Below, piece by piece: positions 53,125 through 63,346 of a stretch of 64,000 bases of DNA. Source of the stretch: Thauera sp. 28 (lineage in GTDB: Bacteria; Pseudomonadota; Gammaproteobacteria; Burkholderiales; Rhodocyclaceae); contig NZ_AMXA01000003.1 of assembly GCF_000310145.2 (NCBI RefSeq), positions 186,001 through 250,000 on the forward strand, in the 5' to 3' direction. Under the pieces are notes generated by a model. The model was not told the DNA's origin. It searched no databases and saw only the letters and a program-made list of their open reading frames with translations. Every line of letters begins with the position of its first letter. Within the stretch, counting starts at the first letter, position 1. The position numbers and the translations under genes are program-made.

Positions 53125-53895
53125 TCAGAAGGTCTTCGCGCGTTCGATCATCTCGTGCGCAAAGGCCATGTAGGCCTGCGCACCCTTGGCCGCCTTGTCG
53201 AACACCACGCCCGGCATGCCGTGGCTGGGCGCCTCGGCCAGGCGCACGTTGCGCGGCACGATGGCTCGGAACACCTTGTCGCCGAAGTGGCCCTCGAGCT
53301 GGGCGGAGACCTGTTGCTGCAAGGTGACGCGCGGGTCGAACATCACCCGCAGCAGGCCGATGATCTTGAGGTCGCGATTGAGGTTGGCATGCACCTTCTT
53401 GATCGTGTTGACCAGGTCGGACAGACCCTCGAGCGCGTAGTACTCGCACTGCATCGGGATGATGACGCCGTTGGCGCAGCACAGGCCATTGAGGGTGAGC
53501 ATCGACAGTGAGGGCGGGCAGTCGATGAGGACGAAATCATAGTCGGCATCGAAGGCAGCGAGCGCGTTGCGCAGGCGTTTCTCACGCTGATCCAGATTGA
53601 CCAGCTCGACCTCGGCACCGGCGAGGTCGCGGTTGGCCGGCAGCACGTCGTAGCCGCCGGTGGGCGAGGGCACGCGGACGCCGGCGAGGTCTACCATGCC
53701 CACGAGCAGGTGATAGACCGAGCTCTTCAAGCCGCGCTTGTCGACCCCGCTGCCCATGGTCGCGTTGCCCTGCGGGTCGAGGTCGATCAGCAGCACGCGC
53801 TGGCCGGCCTGGTGCAGGGCAGCAGCGAGATTGACGCAGGTGGTGGTTTTGCCCACCCCGCCCTTCTGGTTGGCAACGCAGAAAATCTTGGCCAT
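53125..53895 (-). CDS. parA: Chromosome partitioning ATPase ParA
   Basis: A 256-residue ParA/Soj ATPase. It shows the deviant Walker A QKGGVGKTTT at residues 10-19, the LIDLDPQGNAT segment and Walker B-like FVLIDCPPSLS. It works with ParB to move origins. It is in the conserved mnmG-rsmG-parA-parB order. Confidence 0.97.
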   Translation of the reverse strand: MAKIFCVANQKGGVGKTTTCVNLAAALHQAGQRVLLIDLDPQGNATMGSGVDKRGLKSSVYHLLVGMVDLAGVRVPSPTGGYDVLPANRDLAGAEVELVNLDQREKRLRNALAAFDADYDFVLIDCPPSLSMLTLNGLCCANGVIIPMQCEYYALEGLSDLVNTIKKVHANLNRDLKIIGLLRVMFDPRVTLQQQVSAQLEGHFGDKVFRAIVPRNVRLAEAPSHGMPGVVFDKAAKGAQAYMAFAHEMIERAKTF

Positions 53896-53999
53896 GTCGG
53901 TTCAGGCTGTTCCGTATGCAGGGACCGCACGCAGGGTGCGAGTCCCGGAGTGTACTTCAATGCGGCGCCGCAGCAGACGCCCCTCTTCAGGGCTCAGTA

Positions 54000-54653
54000 T
54001 CAGGCACGACGGATGACCAGCAGGTGACGCTCGGCATCCAGCCCGGGCACCACGAGCGCGTGGGTCTCCGCCACCACCCACCCGGCGGGCAGCGCAGCGA
54101 TCTCGTCAGCCGGGTGGGCGCCCTTCATCGCGTACAACGCACCACCCTCTGCGAGCAGATGGCCCGAAAGGTTCACGAAATCGGCCAGACTCGAGAACGC
54201 CCGCGAGATCACGCCTTCGGCCGCACCGCCGGGCAGGCCTTGGGCCTGCACCTGTTCGACCCGCTTGTTGAGCACGCTGAAGTTGCCCAGCCCGAGCTCG
54301 ATCTTCGCCTGTTGCTGGAAGCTCGCCTTCTTGCCCACGGTCTCGATCGAGCTGACCACCAGACCCGGACGCACGATCGCCAGTGCCACGCCCGGCAGCC
54401 CGCCACCGGAGCCGATGTCGGCCAACCTGCTCACGCGCTCGAGGTGCGGCAACACCGCCAGCGAATCGAGCAGATGATGGGTGATCACCTCCTGCGGGCT
54501 ACGGATCGCGGTGAGGTTGTAGACCTTGTTCCACTTGAGCAGCAGCTCGCCGAAGGCGAGCAGGCGATCGACCGTTTCCTGCGGCAGGGCAAGCCCGAGA
54601 GCGGCGACCCCATCGCTGAACTGTGCCGCCCAGGGTTGCAGGCGGCCGCTCAT
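54000..54653 (-). CDS. rsmG: 16S rRNA (guanine527-N7)-methyltransferase RsmG
   Basis: A 217-residue SAM methyltransferase (GidB). It shows [11 protein letters not shown], the [11 protein letters not shown] segment and SAM motif [17 protein letters not shown]. It methylates G527 of 16S rRNA. Its start overlaps the mnmG stop by 4 bases (ATGA). Confidence 0.96.
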   Translation of the reverse strand: MSGRLQPWAAQFSDGVAALGLALPQETVDRLLAFGELLLKWNKVYNLTAIRSPQEVITHHLLDSLAVLPHLERVSRLADIGSGGGLPGVALAIVRPGLVVSSIETVGKKASFQQQAKIELGLGNFSVLNKRVEQVQAQGLPGGAAEGVISRAFSSLADFVNLSGHLLAEGGALYAMKGAHPADEIAALPAGWVVAETHALVVPGLDAERHLLVIRRA

Positions 54654-56578
54654 GCCGCAGGCCTCCGCGCCGCCTCGTCCGCGGCCACACCGGTGCGCGC
54701 CGCCAGGTCGCGGCGCTTGAGCCACACCAGCAGCAGCGAGATCGCCGCCGGGGTCACGCCCTGAATGCGGCCGGCCTGGCCGATGGTTTCCGGCTTGTGC
54801 AGGTTGAGCTTCTGCTGCACTTCCTTGGACAGGCCGCGCACCTGGGCATAGTCGAGTTCGACCGGCAGGCGGGTGGCCTCGGCCTGGGCCTGCTTCGCCA
54901 CCTCCTCCTGTTGGCGGTCGATGTAGCCCTGATACTTGGCTGCAATCTCGATCTGCTCGATGACCTGCGCGTCGGTCTCGCGCTCTTCCGGCGCTCCAGG
55001 CAGGCTCATCAGCGTCTCGTAGCTGGTCTCGGGCCGGCGCAGCAACTCGAAGTAGCGCTGCTCGCGCTCGAGCGCCTTGCCGAGCACGCGTTGCTGGTCC
55101 TCGGCGGGAATCGCCTCCGGTCGCGCCCACGCCGCCTTCAGTTGCGCGGTGCCGCGCTCGATCGCCTCGCGCTTGGCACAGAAGGCGGACCAGCGTTCGT
55201 CATCCACCAGGCCAAGCTCGCGGCCCTTCTCGGTCAGGCGCAGGTCGGCATTGTCCTCGCGCAGGCTCAAGCGGTACTCGGCACGCGAGGTGAACATGCG
55301 GTAGGGCTCGGAAACGCCGCGGGTGATCAGGTCGTCCACCAGCACGCCGAGATAGGCCTCGTCGCGACGCGGACACCATGGCTCGCGGCCCTGTACCTGC
55401 AGCGCCGCGTTGGCACCGGCGAGCAAGCCTTGCGCAGCGGCCTCCTCGTAGCCGGTGGTGCCGTTGATCTGGCCAGCGAAGTACAACCCGCCGATCGACT
55501 TCGTCTCCAGGCTGGACCTGAGGTTGCGCGGGTCGAAGTAGTCGTACTCGATCGCATAGCCGGGGCGCAGGATGTGAGCGTTCTCGAGGCCGCGGATGCT
55601 GCGCACGATCTGCAGCTGCACGTCGAAGGGCAGCGAGGTCGAGATGCCGTTGGGGTAGATCTCGTGCGTCTCCAGCCCTTCCGGCTCGAGGAAGATATTG
55701 TGGCTGTCCTTGTCGGCGAAACGGTGAATCTTGTCCTCGATCGACGGGCAATAGCGCGGCCCCACGCCCTCGATCACGCCCGAATACATCGGCGAGCGGT
55801 CGAGGTTGGCGCGGATCACGTCGTGCGTGCGTTCGTTGGTCTGCGTCATCCAGCACGGCAGCTGACGCGGGTGCTGGGCGGCGTTGCCGAGGAAGCTGAA
55901 CACCGGCACCGGATCGTCGCCCGGCTGGATGCTCATCACCGAGAAGTCGATGGTGCGCGCATCCAGCCGCGGCGGCGTGCCGGTCTTGAGTCGGCCCTGC
56001 GGCAGCGTGAGCTCCTTCAGGCGCGCGCCGAGCGAGATCGCCGGCGGATCGCCCGCACGCCCGGCCGAGTAGTTCTGCATCCCGACGTGCACCAGGCCGT
56101 TGAGGAAGGTCCCTGCGGTCAGCACCACCGCCGGCGCCTCGAAGCGCAGGCCGATCTGGGTGACCACGCCGGTGACGCGGTCGCCGGCCACGGTGAGATC
56201 ATCCACCGCCTGCTGGAACAGCCACAGATTGGGCTGGTTCTCCAGCCGACGCCGGATCGCCGCCTTGTACAGCACGCGGTCGGCCTGGGCGCGGGTGGCA
56301 CGCACCGCCGGGCCCTTGGAGGCGTTGAGGATGCGGAACTGGATGCCGCCCTCGTCGGTGGCCGCCGCCATCGCGCCGCCGAGCGCATCGACCTCCTTTA
56401 CCAGGTGGCCCTTGCCGATGCCGCCGATCGAGGGGTTGCAGCTCATCGCCCCCAGCGTCTCGATGTTGTGGGTGAGCAGCAGCGTGGCTGCGCCCATGCG
56501 CGCTGCGGCAAGCGCAGCCTCGGTCCCGGCGTGACCGCCGCCGACCACGATGACATCGAAACGAGTGGGATAGAGCAT
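54650..56578 (-). CDS. mnmG: tRNA modification FAD enzyme MnmG (GidA)
   Basis: A 642-residue protein that with MnmE makes the cmnm5U34 modification in tRNA. It shows the FAD motif [37 protein letters not shown], the signature [12 protein letters not shown], and YCPSIEDKI. The ATG at 56578 gives [15 protein letters not shown]. Its FAD motif begins at the usual place, and the upstream in-frame residues are unlike the family. Confidence 0.97.
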   Translation of the reverse strand: MLYPTRFDVIVVGGGHAGTEAALAAARMGAATLLLTHNIETLGAMSCNPSIGGIGKGHLVKEVDALGGAMAAATDEGGIQFRILNASKGPAVRATRAQADRVLYKAAIRRRLENQPNLWLFQQAVDDLTVAGDRVTGVVTQIGLRFEAPAVVLTAGTFLNGLVHVGMQNYSAGRAGDPPAISLGARLKELTLPQGRLKTGTPPRLDARTIDFSVMSIQPGDDPVPVFSFLGNAAQHPRQLPCWMTQTNERTHDVIRANLDRSPMYSGVIEGVGPRYCPSIEDKIHRFADKDSHNIFLEPEGLETHEIYPNGISTSLPFDVQLQIVRSIRGLENAHILRPGYAIEYDYFDPRNLRSSLETKSIGGLYFAGQINGTTGYEEAAAQGLLAGANAALQVQGREPWCPRRDEAYLGVLVDDLITRGVSEPYRMFTSRAEYRLSLREDNADLRLTEKGRELGLVDDERWSAFCAKREAIERGTAQLKAAWARPEAIPAEDQQRVLGKALEREQRYFELLRRPETSYETLMSLPGAPEERETDAQVIEQIEIAAKYQGYIDRQQEEVAKQAQAEATRLPVELDYAQVRGLSKEVQQKLNLHKPETIGQAGRIQGVTPAAISLLLVWLKRRDLAARTGVAADEAARRPAA

Positions 56579-56987
56579 GGCGCGCTCCGGGCTGCAATGC
56601 GTGAACAAGGGGCGAGATTCTACGCCTTCAACGCCCGAGCGGCCAGGCATGCGCCCCATGTTTCACGAAATTACGCATTTTAAACAGCTGCTTATCACTT
56701 ACCGTCGGGCAAGATCCAAGAGAGGCGACCACCCACCCGCCTTGCTCCGTCCCCGTCCGAGCGGTCCAACAAAGGCATCCGCGCGCTAAAGTCCTCGCGC
56801 CAAGCCCCCGTTAAGAACCCCAACGATTGGACTACAGTAACGACATTCGCTTCGAAGTGTGACATGGTTCGCGGAGCAGCCCGTGTAGGGACGAGGTTTG
56901 TAGACCTTGATCAAAGCTCAGTTCGCTGCTCGATGATGTCATGCCGGTGCCCTTCCCCATCATCAAGACCGACCCGGTTAACTCACA
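56579..56987. other. 409-base intergenic region between mnmG and the chemotaxis operon
   Basis: No gene is visible. It contains an AT-richer stretch near 56660-56705, a half parS-like TGTTTCACG (56659-56667), and a possible flagellar-type promoter (56787-56814). No DnaA-box cluster was seen, so there is no case for an origin here. Confidence 0.6.
56787..56814 (+). promoter_or_regulatory. Possible sigma28 (FliA) promoter of the chemotaxis operon
   Basis: TAAAGTCC is followed after 12 bases by CCCGTTAA, compared with the consensus TAAAGTTT-N11-GCCGATAA. The -10 part matches 6 of 8; the spacer is one base long. It lies about 174 bases before the CheY start. Confidence 0.3.
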
Positions 56988-57353
56988 ATGAAAACCATCT
57001 TCCTCGTCGATGACTCCGCCACCATCCTGCTGTCGATCTCCGGGATCCTGAGCAAGGCTGGCTACGCGGTAGAGAAAGCGCCGAGCGCGCTCGACGCCCT
57101 CAAGAAATTCCAGGGCGGCGTCAAGGCAGACCTGCTGATTACCGATCTCAACATGCCGGGCATGAACGGCATCGAGTTCATCAAGGAGGTGCGCAAGCTG
57201 CCCGCGTATCGCTTCATGCCGATCCTGTTCCTGACCACGGAGTCGCAGCAGTCCAAGAAGGCGGAGGCCAAGGCGGCAGGCGCTTCCGGCTGGATCGTCA
57301 AGCCCGCCTCGGCAGACGAACTGCTCAATACGATCAAGCTCGTCATGCGCTGA
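56988..57353 (+). CDS. CheY-like single-domain response regulator
   Basis: A 121-residue receiver domain without output. Acidic pocket D8/D9, phosphoacceptor D53 ([11 protein letters not shown]), T83/T84 and K105 (VKPAS) are all present, so it can be phosphorylated by CheA and act as a diffusible signal. It is the first gene of the operon, 2 bases before a receptor-like protein with a CheZ-type motif that could dephosphorylate it. The target (flagellar motor or another system) is not shown. Confidence 0.92.
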   Translation: MKTIFLVDDSATILLSISGILSKAGYAVEKAPSALDALKKFQGGVKADLLITDLNMPGMNGIEFIKEVRKLPAYRFMPILFLTTESQQSKKAEAKAAGASGWIVKPASADELLNTIKLVMR

Positions 57354-57355
57354 CC

Positions 57356-58630
57356 ATGAACTCCTCGATCTTCCTGCGTCGCTCACTGGTGATGCTGGGC
57401 GCCATCGCGCTCGCCGCCGGCGTCACGGTGTTCCTGTTCAACGAGTGGTTCAACGCCAGCTTCCTGCCGGCGCTGGGCATCCCCCAACCGCTCGGAAACG
57501 CGATCGGCGCAATGTTGATCGTCTTCGCGGCCTATCTCGGGGTGCGTCTGGTATCGCTCGCCGTCTTTCGCGACGCTGCATTCGGCCAGGAGATCACCCT
57601 CGACACGCTGCAGAACAACCGCGAACAAGCCAGCCAGGTCTGCCGGGAAATCGCCGTCGAGCTACGTGCCGTGCCGGCTTTCAGCGACGTGCTGCGCAAG
57701 CAACTCGACAGCGTCGTGCAGCAGACCGAACAGGCTGCCTACGACATCGGCGAGCGTCTGCAGACGATTGACGACGTGGTCAATCGGCTCAACACCTTCG
57801 TCACCGAACAGTCGAACGAGTCGACCGAGAGGGTGCATAGCTCGGAATCGCGCATCGCCAACAACCAGAAGCTCATCCGGCGCATGCAGCAGTACATCGA
57901 CCATCGCATCCAGGAAGCCCGGGAGGATCAGGAGCGCGTCGCCCAGGTGGTCCGCGAGGCACGCTCGCTGGAGTCGCTGACCAAGCTGATCAAGGACATC
58001 GCAGCACAGACCAACCTGCTCGCACTCAATGCCGCGATCGAGGCAGCGCGGGCGGGCGAAGCCGGTCGCGGCTTCACGGTCGTTGCCGACGAGGTTCGCA
58101 AACTATCGACCGAGACGGAAAATGCCGTGCAGTCGATCAACCTTGGCATCCAGGGCGTGGCCTCGACGATCGAGACCCAGCTCAAGGAAAAACTGGCCGC
58201 CACCGATCTCGACGACGAACGTGACGCGCTAGGCCAGTTCGCCGTGCAGCTCGCCGAACTCGGCCAAAGCTACGAAGACATCCTGCAGAATCAATCCAGC
58301 GCAATGGACACGGTGCGCCAGAGCAGCAACGAACTGGCAGCGATGTTCATGGATGCGCTGGCGAGCGTCCAGTTCCAGGACGTCACCCGGCAGCAGATCG
58401 AACACACGGCCGAATCGCTCAGTCGCCTCGACCAGCACCTGGGCGTACTCGCCGAGCGGCTCGATCAGAGCGACAACCCCAGCTTCAGCTACACCCCGCT
58501 CGCGGAGCACCTGGAAGAGATCTATGGCCGTTACGTGATGGAGCAACAGCGCCACACGCACGAGCAGGTCACCGGCAAGACATCGTCAGGTACCGCAGCG
58601 GCAGCAAATCCAAAGATCGAACTTTTCTGA
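57356..58630 (+). CDS. Membrane chemoreceptor-like protein with CheZ-type phosphatase motif
   Basis: A 424-residue protein with two N-terminal membrane helices (about residues 8-28 and 45-68) and almost no periplasmic sensor. The MCP signalling hairpin (about 195-270) contains the tip [21 protein letters not shown]. After it comes [12 protein letters not shown], in which D342 and Q346 match the catalytic D-x3-Q pair of CheZ (FQDLTGQVIKR in E. coli). The tail ends in PKIELF, also like a docking peptide. It is probably a receptor-phosphatase hybrid acting on the CheY encoded just upstream; activity is inferred from the motif. Confidence 0.8.
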   Translation: MNSSIFLRRSLVMLGAIALAAGVTVFLFNEWFNASFLPALGIPQPLGNAIGAMLIVFAAYLGVRLVSLAVFRDAAFGQEITLDTLQNNREQASQVCREIAVELRAVPAFSDVLRKQLDSVVQQTEQAAYDIGERLQTIDDVVNRLNTFVTEQSNESTERVHSSESRIANNQKLIRRMQQYIDHRIQEAREDQERVAQVVREARSLESLTKLIKDIAAQTNLLALNAAIEAARAGEAGRGFTVVADEVRKLSTETENAVQSINLGIQGVASTIETQLKEKLAATDLDDERDALGQFAVQLAELGQSYEDILQNQSSAMDTVRQSSNELAAMFMDALASVQFQDVTRQQIEHTAESLSRLDQHLGVLAERLDQSDNPSFSYTPLAEHLEEIYGRYVMEQQRHTHEQVTGKTSSGTAAAANPKIELF

Positions 58631-58638
58631 GTACGACC

Positions 58639-58959
58639 ATGCCTGCGCGCAAGAAAAAGACCGGGGATCGCATCGCCATCGCCGAGGACATGAGCATCTA
58701 CCACGCTGCAGCACAGAAGCAGCAGCTCATCGACGCACTGCACCACGCAGCCGAGCGCCTTGAGATCGACCTCTCCGGCGTCGCCGAAATCGACACCGCC
58801 GGCTTCCAGCTTCTGATGCTGGTCAAGCGCGAGGCACGCCGACTCGGCAAGGAGGCACAGATCATCGCGCACAGCGAGGCAGTACGCGACGTGCTCGATT
58901 TCTACAACATGGCAGCCGAGTTCGGCGATCCGCTGCTTATCCCGGCAAACCAGGCCTGA
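58639..58959 (+). CDS. STAS-domain protein without usual phosphoacceptor
   Basis: A 106-residue single STAS domain (anti-anti-sigma/SpoIIAA-like fold). The helix-2 motif reads D52-T-A-G55 where SpoIIAA has Asp-Ser-Ser-Gly; the phosphorylated Ser position is Ala, as in MlaB-type proteins. It probably acts as a binding module. It lies between the receptor and cheA in the same operon, so a signalling role is likely, but the partner is unknown. Confidence 0.82.
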   Translation: MPARKKKTGDRIAIAEDMSIYHAAAQKQQLIDALHHAAERLEIDLSGVAEIDTAGFQLLMLVKREARRLGKEAQIIAHSEAVRDVLDFYNMAAEFGDPLLIPANQA

Positions 58960-58977
58960 TTCCGGACGCGCAGAACC

Positions 58978-61203
58978 ATGGACGAGATCACCACCGTATT
59001 CGTCACCGAGAGTCGCGAACAACTCGCAACCCTCGAGTCGGCCCTGCTGCAACTCGAGAACAGCCCCGACGACGACGACACCCTGAACGCGATCTTCCGT
59101 AGCGCGCACACCATCAAGGGGGGCGCCGCGGTCATCGAATGCGGTTACATCGTCGCCTTCACCCATGTGGTCGAGAACGTACTCGACAAGTTGCGCAACC
59201 GCGAGATCAAGCTCGACTCAGACCTCATCGCGCTGCTGCTGGGCTGCGGCGACCACATCGGCAATCTGCTCGGCGTGCTCGAATCCGCTGCCAGCAGCCC
59301 CGACCCCGACCTCGCCGCCGAGGGCGAAGGGCTGCTCGCCCGCCTGCAGCGCGACTGGCTGTCGGAGACGAAGGCCGACTCGAGCTCGGGGCCGCCAAGC
59401 GCCATGCCGCCACCGATCGAGAGCAGCGGTGGCGGCATGGTCGAAACCGATTGCTGGCATATTTCGCTGCGCTTCGGCCCCGACGTGCTGAGGAACGGCA
59501 TGGACCCGCTGTCCTTTCTGCGCTACCTCGGCAGCATCGGGCGCATAGAGCGCCTGGAGACCATCGCCGACGCCATGCCGAACGCGGAGGACATGGATCC
59601 CGAGGCCTGCTACCTCGGCTTCGAGATCAGCTTCTCGTCCAATGCCGACAAGGCCGCCATCGAGCGCGTCTTCGACTTCGTGCGTGATGACTGCAGCCTG
59701 CACATCCTGCCCCCGCACAGCCGGCTGGACGACTACCTGGCGCACATAAACGCCCTGCCCGAAGACCCGATGCGCCTGGGCGAGATCCTGGTGAAGGTGG
59801 GTGCGCTGACCCAGGCCGAACTCGACGAGGGGCTCAGGCTGCAGCACGCGGACGACGGCGAAACCGTGCTGGCCGAGGCTCAGGACGCTCCCGCCGAGCC
59901 CCACCCGATCGGCGAGATCCTCGTCGAGCACAAGGTCGTCCAGGCCGAACTGGTCGATGCCGCGGTCGCCAAGCAGAAGCAGGTCACCGAAAAGAAGGTC
60001 GCCGAGGCGCGCCTGATCCGCATCCAGGCCGACAAGCTCGACCGCCTCATCGACCTCGTCGGCGAGCTCGTCATCGCCGGCGCCAGCGTCAGTCTTCTAG
60101 CCAGTCGCAGCGGCCTGGGCGAGCTGGTCGAAGCCAACTCCATTACCAGCCGCCTGGTCGAGAGTATTCGTGACGCTGCGCTGCAACTGCGCATGGTGCA
60201 GATCGGCGAGACCTTCAACCGCTTCAACCGCGTCGTGCGCGACACCGCACGCGAGATGGGCAAGGACATCGAGCTGGTGATCAGCGGCGGTGAAACCGAG
60301 CTCGACAAATCCATGGTCGAGAAGATCGGCGACCCGCTGATGCATCTGGTGCGCAATGCCATGGACCATGGCCTGGAGCAGCCTGCGGCGCGCGAGGCCA
60401 AGGGCAAACCGGCGCGCGGCCGGCTCGAACTCAACGCCTTCCACGACTCGGGCAGCATCGTCATCGAGGTGGCAGACGATGGCGCCGGCCTGAACCGCGA
60501 CCGTATCCTCGCCAAGGCGATCGAGCGCGGACTCGCCCAGCCTGGCCAGGCCCTGTCGGACGCCGAGATCTACAACCTGATCTTCGAGCCCGGCTTTTCC
60601 ACCGCCGAGAAGGTCACCAACATTTCCGGCCGTGGCGTTGGCATGGACGTCGTCCGCCGCAACATACAGAGCCTGCGCGGCAGCGTCGAGGTCAGCTCCG
60701 AGATCGGCAAGGGCTCGCGCTTCGCCATCCGCCTGCCGCTCACGCTGGCGATCATCGACGGCTTCCTCGTCGGCATCGGCGATGCCGCCTACGTCATCCC
60801 GCTCGACAGCGTGGTCGAGTGTGTCGAGCTCTCGGTGGATGGCTTCACCCGCGACTACGTCAACCTGCGCGGCGAAGTCCTGCCCCTGGTGCGGCTGCGC
60901 CAGATGTTCGACATGGCGGGCGAGGCACCGGCGCGTCAGAACGTGGTCGTCGTACAGTACGCCGGGATCAAGTCCGGCATCGTGGTCGATCAGCTGATGG
61001 GCGAATTCCAGACCGTCATCAAGCCGCTCGGCAGCATTTTCCGCCACATCAAGGGGATTGGCGGCTCAACCATCCTCGGCAGCGGCGAGGTCGCACTCAT
61101 CCTCGACGTGCAGGCATTGGTTCAGCGCTGCGCTTCGAGCGAGGAGCAACGCGCCGGCGGCCACGCCACCACGCGCGCACCCGCCTTGGCAGCCCGCAAC
61201 TGA
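58978..61203 (+). CDS. cheA: Chemotaxis histidine kinase CheA with MshEN-like motifs
   Basis: A 741-residue kinase. P1 has the phosphoacceptor H44 (SAHTIKGGA). Residues about 157-246 form a P2-like alpha/beta module with CWHISLRFGPDVLRNGMDP. Two 24-residue motifs follow: 266-289 (RLGEILVKVGALTQ...) and 310-333 (PIGEILVEHKVVQ...). P3 dimerisation starts near 345 (RIQADKLDRLIDLVGELVIA). The P4 ATPase domain shows MHLVRNAMDHGLE, DDGAGL and GRGVGMDVV, and a CheW-like P5 domain ends the protein. No separate cheW is visible here. It phosphorylates CheY and possibly a CheB elsewhere. Confidence 0.95.
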   Translation: MDEITTVFVTESREQLATLESALLQLENSPDDDDTLNAIFRSAHTIKGGAAVIECGYIVAFTHVVENVLDKLRNREIKLDSDLIALLLGCGDHIGNLLGVLESAASSPDPDLAAEGEGLLARLQRDWLSETKADSSSGPPSAMPPPIESSGGGMVETDCWHISLRFGPDVLRNGMDPLSFLRYLGSIGRIERLETIADAMPNAEDMDPEACYLGFEISFSSNADKAAIERVFDFVRDDCSLHILPPHSRLDDYLAHINALPEDPMRLGEILVKVGALTQAELDEGLRLQHADDGETVLAEAQDAPAEPHPIGEILVEHKVVQAELVDAAVAKQKQVTEKKVAEARLIRIQADKLDRLIDLVGELVIAGASVSLLASRSGLGELVEANSITSRLVESIRDAALQLRMVQIGETFNRFNRVVRDTAREMGKDIELVISGGETELDKSMVEKIGDPLMHLVRNAMDHGLEQPAAREAKGKPARGRLELNAFHDSGSIVIEVADDGAGLNRDRILAKAIERGLAQPGQALSDAEIYNLIFEPGFSTAEKVTNISGRGVGMDVVRRNIQSLRGSVEVSSEIGKGSRFAIRLPLTLAIIDGFLVGIGDAAYVIPLDSVVECVELSVDGFTRDYVNLRGEVLPLVRLRQMFDMAGEAPARQNVVVVQYAGIKSGIVVDQLMGEFQTVIKPLGSIFRHIKGIGGSTILGSGEVALILDVQALVQRCASSEEQRAGGHATTRAPALAARN
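59773..59976 (+). other. Tandem MshEN-like motif region inside cheA
   Basis: Residues 266-289 and 310-333 of CheA both fit LGxxLxxxGxxxxxxLxxALxxQ, the pattern by which MshEN (GspE N-terminal) domains bind c-di-GMP. They are separated by 20 residues. Motif 1 fits well (RLGEILVKVG, final Gln). Motif 2 lacks the Gly after the Leu strand (EHKVV). Binding is not shown. Confidence 0.5.
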
Positions 61204-61242
61204 CGGCGACCTGGCTCGCATCGATTTTTCCTGGAGTACATC

Positions 61243-63309
61243 ATGAAGAACCTGAAGATCGGCATCCGGCTCGGCATTGGCTTCGCCATCGTGCTGCTGC
61301 TGCTGGTCGCCATCGCGGCCGTGGGCAGCCTGCGACTGAGCAACCTGCAGGCCGAAATCACCGACATCGTCAGCGACAAGAACGTCAAGCTGTCGACCTC
61401 GAACGAGATGATCGCGTCGATCAATCTGATCGGGATGTTGCACCGGAACATGCTGATCATGCGCGGCGAGCAGGACCTGCGCGACTTCGCGCAATCAACA
61501 AGCGCAGAACGCGCCAAGCTGCTGCGCAACCTGGAAGCCCTCGACCGCCTGAAATACAGCGACGAAGGCAAGCGGCAGCTCGAATCCGTCAAGTCCACCC
61601 GGCAGGCTTTCATCGGTCTGCAGCAAGAGTTCGAGGGGCTGATCCAGCAGCGCGACTTCGACACGGCGACCGCCATGTTCTCGGCGACCTATCGCCCAGC
61701 CTTCCTCGCCTATCTCGACGCGCTCAACAAGTTCATCGCCTACCAGACCGCGCTCACGCAACAGATCGGTGGCAATGCCGAAGTGCTCGCCGAGCGTTCC
61801 GTTACCGTACTGATCGGGCTGGCGATTGCCGCGCTGCTGGTCGGTATCGGCTTTGCCATCTTCATCACGCGCTCGATCACGCGCCCGGTGGGCGAGGTGA
61901 GCGCCGCTGCCGAGCGCATGGCCAGGGGCGACTTCGCCTTCGACCTCCAGTCCGACGCCAAGGACGAGGTGGGTAGCGTGGTGCGTGCAGTGGCCGGCGT
62001 CCAGACCAGCGTCAAGCGCATGATCGACGACGCCAGCATGCTGGCCGACGCCGCAATCGCCGGCAAGCTCGCCACCCGCGCCGACGCCAGCCGCCACGAG
62101 GGCGATTTCCGCAAGATCGTCGACGGCGTCAATGCCACGCTCGACGCCGTCATCGGGCCGCTCAACGTGGCCGCCGACTACGTCGACCAGATTGCCAAGG
62201 GCGCCATCCCCGCCCGCATCACCGACAGCTACAACGGTGACTTCAACACCATCAAGAACAACCTCAACACCGCCATCGACGCGGTCAATGCGCTCGTCAC
62301 CGACGCCAACATGCTCGCCCAGGCCGCCGTCGAGGGCCGCCTGTCCACCCGCGCCGACGCCAGCCGTCACCACGGCGACTACGCCCGCATCGTCCAGGGC
62401 GTCAACGCCACCCTGGATGCGGTCATCGCCCCCATCGACGAGGTCAAGCGCGTCATGGTCGCACTCTCCGGGGGCGACCTCACCCAGAAGATCACCGACA
62501 ACTACGCCGGCGACTTCCAGGTGCTGCAGAACGCAGTCAACGAGTCCATGGACAAGCTCGCCGAGATCATCGAGCAGGTCCGTGGCGCGGCCGATGCGCT
62601 CACCAACGCCGCAGGCCAGGTCTCGGCCACCGCTCAGAGCCTGTCCCAGTCCTCCTCCGAGCAGGCCGCCAGCGTCGAGGAAACCTCGGCTTCGATCGAG
62701 CAGATGAGCGCCTCGATCAACCAGAACTCGGAAAACGCCAAGATCACCGACGCCATGGCCACCAAGGCCGCCTCCGAAGCCGGCGAGGGCGGCCAGGCCG
62801 TCAAATCCACGGTCGAGGCGATGAAGAACATCGCCGGCAAGATCGGCATCATCGATGACATCGCCTACCAGACCAACCTGCTCGCGCTCAACGCCGCCAT
62901 CGAAGCGGCCCGTGCCGGCGAGCACGGCAAGGGCTTTGCGGTGGTCGCCGCCGAGGTCAGAAAGCTCGCCGAGCGCAGCCAGGTCGCCGCCCAGGAGATC
63001 GGCCAGCTCGCCGGCAACTCGGTCCACCTGGCCGAGCGCGCGGGTACGCTGCTCGACGAGATCGTGCCCTCGATCAACAAGACCTCCGACCTCGTGCAGG
63101 AGATCGCCTCGGCCAGCCAGGAGCAGACCGCCGGCGTCGGCCAGATCAACAACGCCATGGGCCAGCTCAACAAGGCCACCCAGCAGAACGCCTCGGCCTC
63201 CGAAGAGCTTGCCGCCACCGCCGAGGAGCTCGGCGGGCAGGCCGGACAGCTGCAGGAGCTGATGGACTTCTTCACGGTGGTCAGCGCACACCGCGGTCGG
63301 GCGCGTTGA
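61243..63309 (+). CDS. Methyl-accepting chemotaxis protein with 4HB sensor and poly-HAMP array
   Basis: A 688-residue receptor. TM1 (about 7-29), a helical periplasmic domain of 4HB type (about 30-185), TM2 (about 188-212), a canonical HAMP ([21 protein letters not shown]) and then four further HAMP-like units up to about residue 445 are visible. Two of these units repeat almost identically 91 residues apart. The signalling domain has the tip [19 protein letters not shown] and flanking methylation helices. It lacks an NWETF-type CheR tether at its C-terminus. It lies between cheA and cheD. Confidence 0.93.
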   Translation: MKNLKIGIRLGIGFAIVLLLLVAIAAVGSLRLSNLQAEITDIVSDKNVKLSTSNEMIASINLIGMLHRNMLIMRGEQDLRDFAQSTSAERAKLLRNLEALDRLKYSDEGKRQLESVKSTRQAFIGLQQEFEGLIQQRDFDTATAMFSATYRPAFLAYLDALNKFIAYQTALTQQIGGNAEVLAERSVTVLIGLAIAALLVGIGFAIFITRSITRPVGEVSAAAERMARGDFAFDLQSDAKDEVGSVVRAVAGVQTSVKRMIDDASMLADAAIAGKLATRADASRHEGDFRKIVDGVNATLDAVIGPLNVAADYVDQIAKGAIPARITDSYNGDFNTIKNNLNTAIDAVNALVTDANMLAQAAVEGRLSTRADASRHHGDYARIVQGVNATLDAVIAPIDEVKRVMVALSGGDLTQKITDNYAGDFQVLQNAVNESMDKLAEIIEQVRGAADALTNAAGQVSATAQSLSQSSSEQAASVEETSASIEQMSASINQNSENAKITDAMATKAASEAGEGGQAVKSTVEAMKNIAGKIGIIDDIAYQTNLLALNAAIEAARAGEHGKGFAVVAAEVRKLAERSQVAAQEIGQLAGNSVHLAERAGTLLDEIVPSINKTSDLVQEIASASQEQTAGVGQINNAMGQLNKATQQNASASEELAATAEELGGQAGQLQELMDFFTVVSAHRGRAR
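62038..62436 (+). repeat. Internal duplication in the poly-HAMP receptor gene
   Basis: Codons 266-307 and 357-398 encode closely similar segments (both contain TRADASRH and [10 protein letters not shown]) with an offset of 273 bases. The coding DNA is also similar, suggesting a recent duplication of a two-HAMP unit. Confidence 0.75.
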
Positions 63310-63346
63310 GGCTGGCACGACTGCAGGCTGCCGAGGACAGTCCCGC

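Noticed and set aside
56659-56667. Half of a parS site (TGTTTCACG) upstream of mnmG
   Set aside because: The second half (TGAAACA) is missing; the following AAATTAC does not complete the 16-bp palindrome. One 9-base match is not enough to call parS.
56579-56987. Possible replication origin beside mnmG-parAB-atp
   Set aside because: The gene order is origin-proximal in many bacteria, but there is no cluster of DnaA boxes, no AT-rich unwinding element of note and no dnaA nearby.
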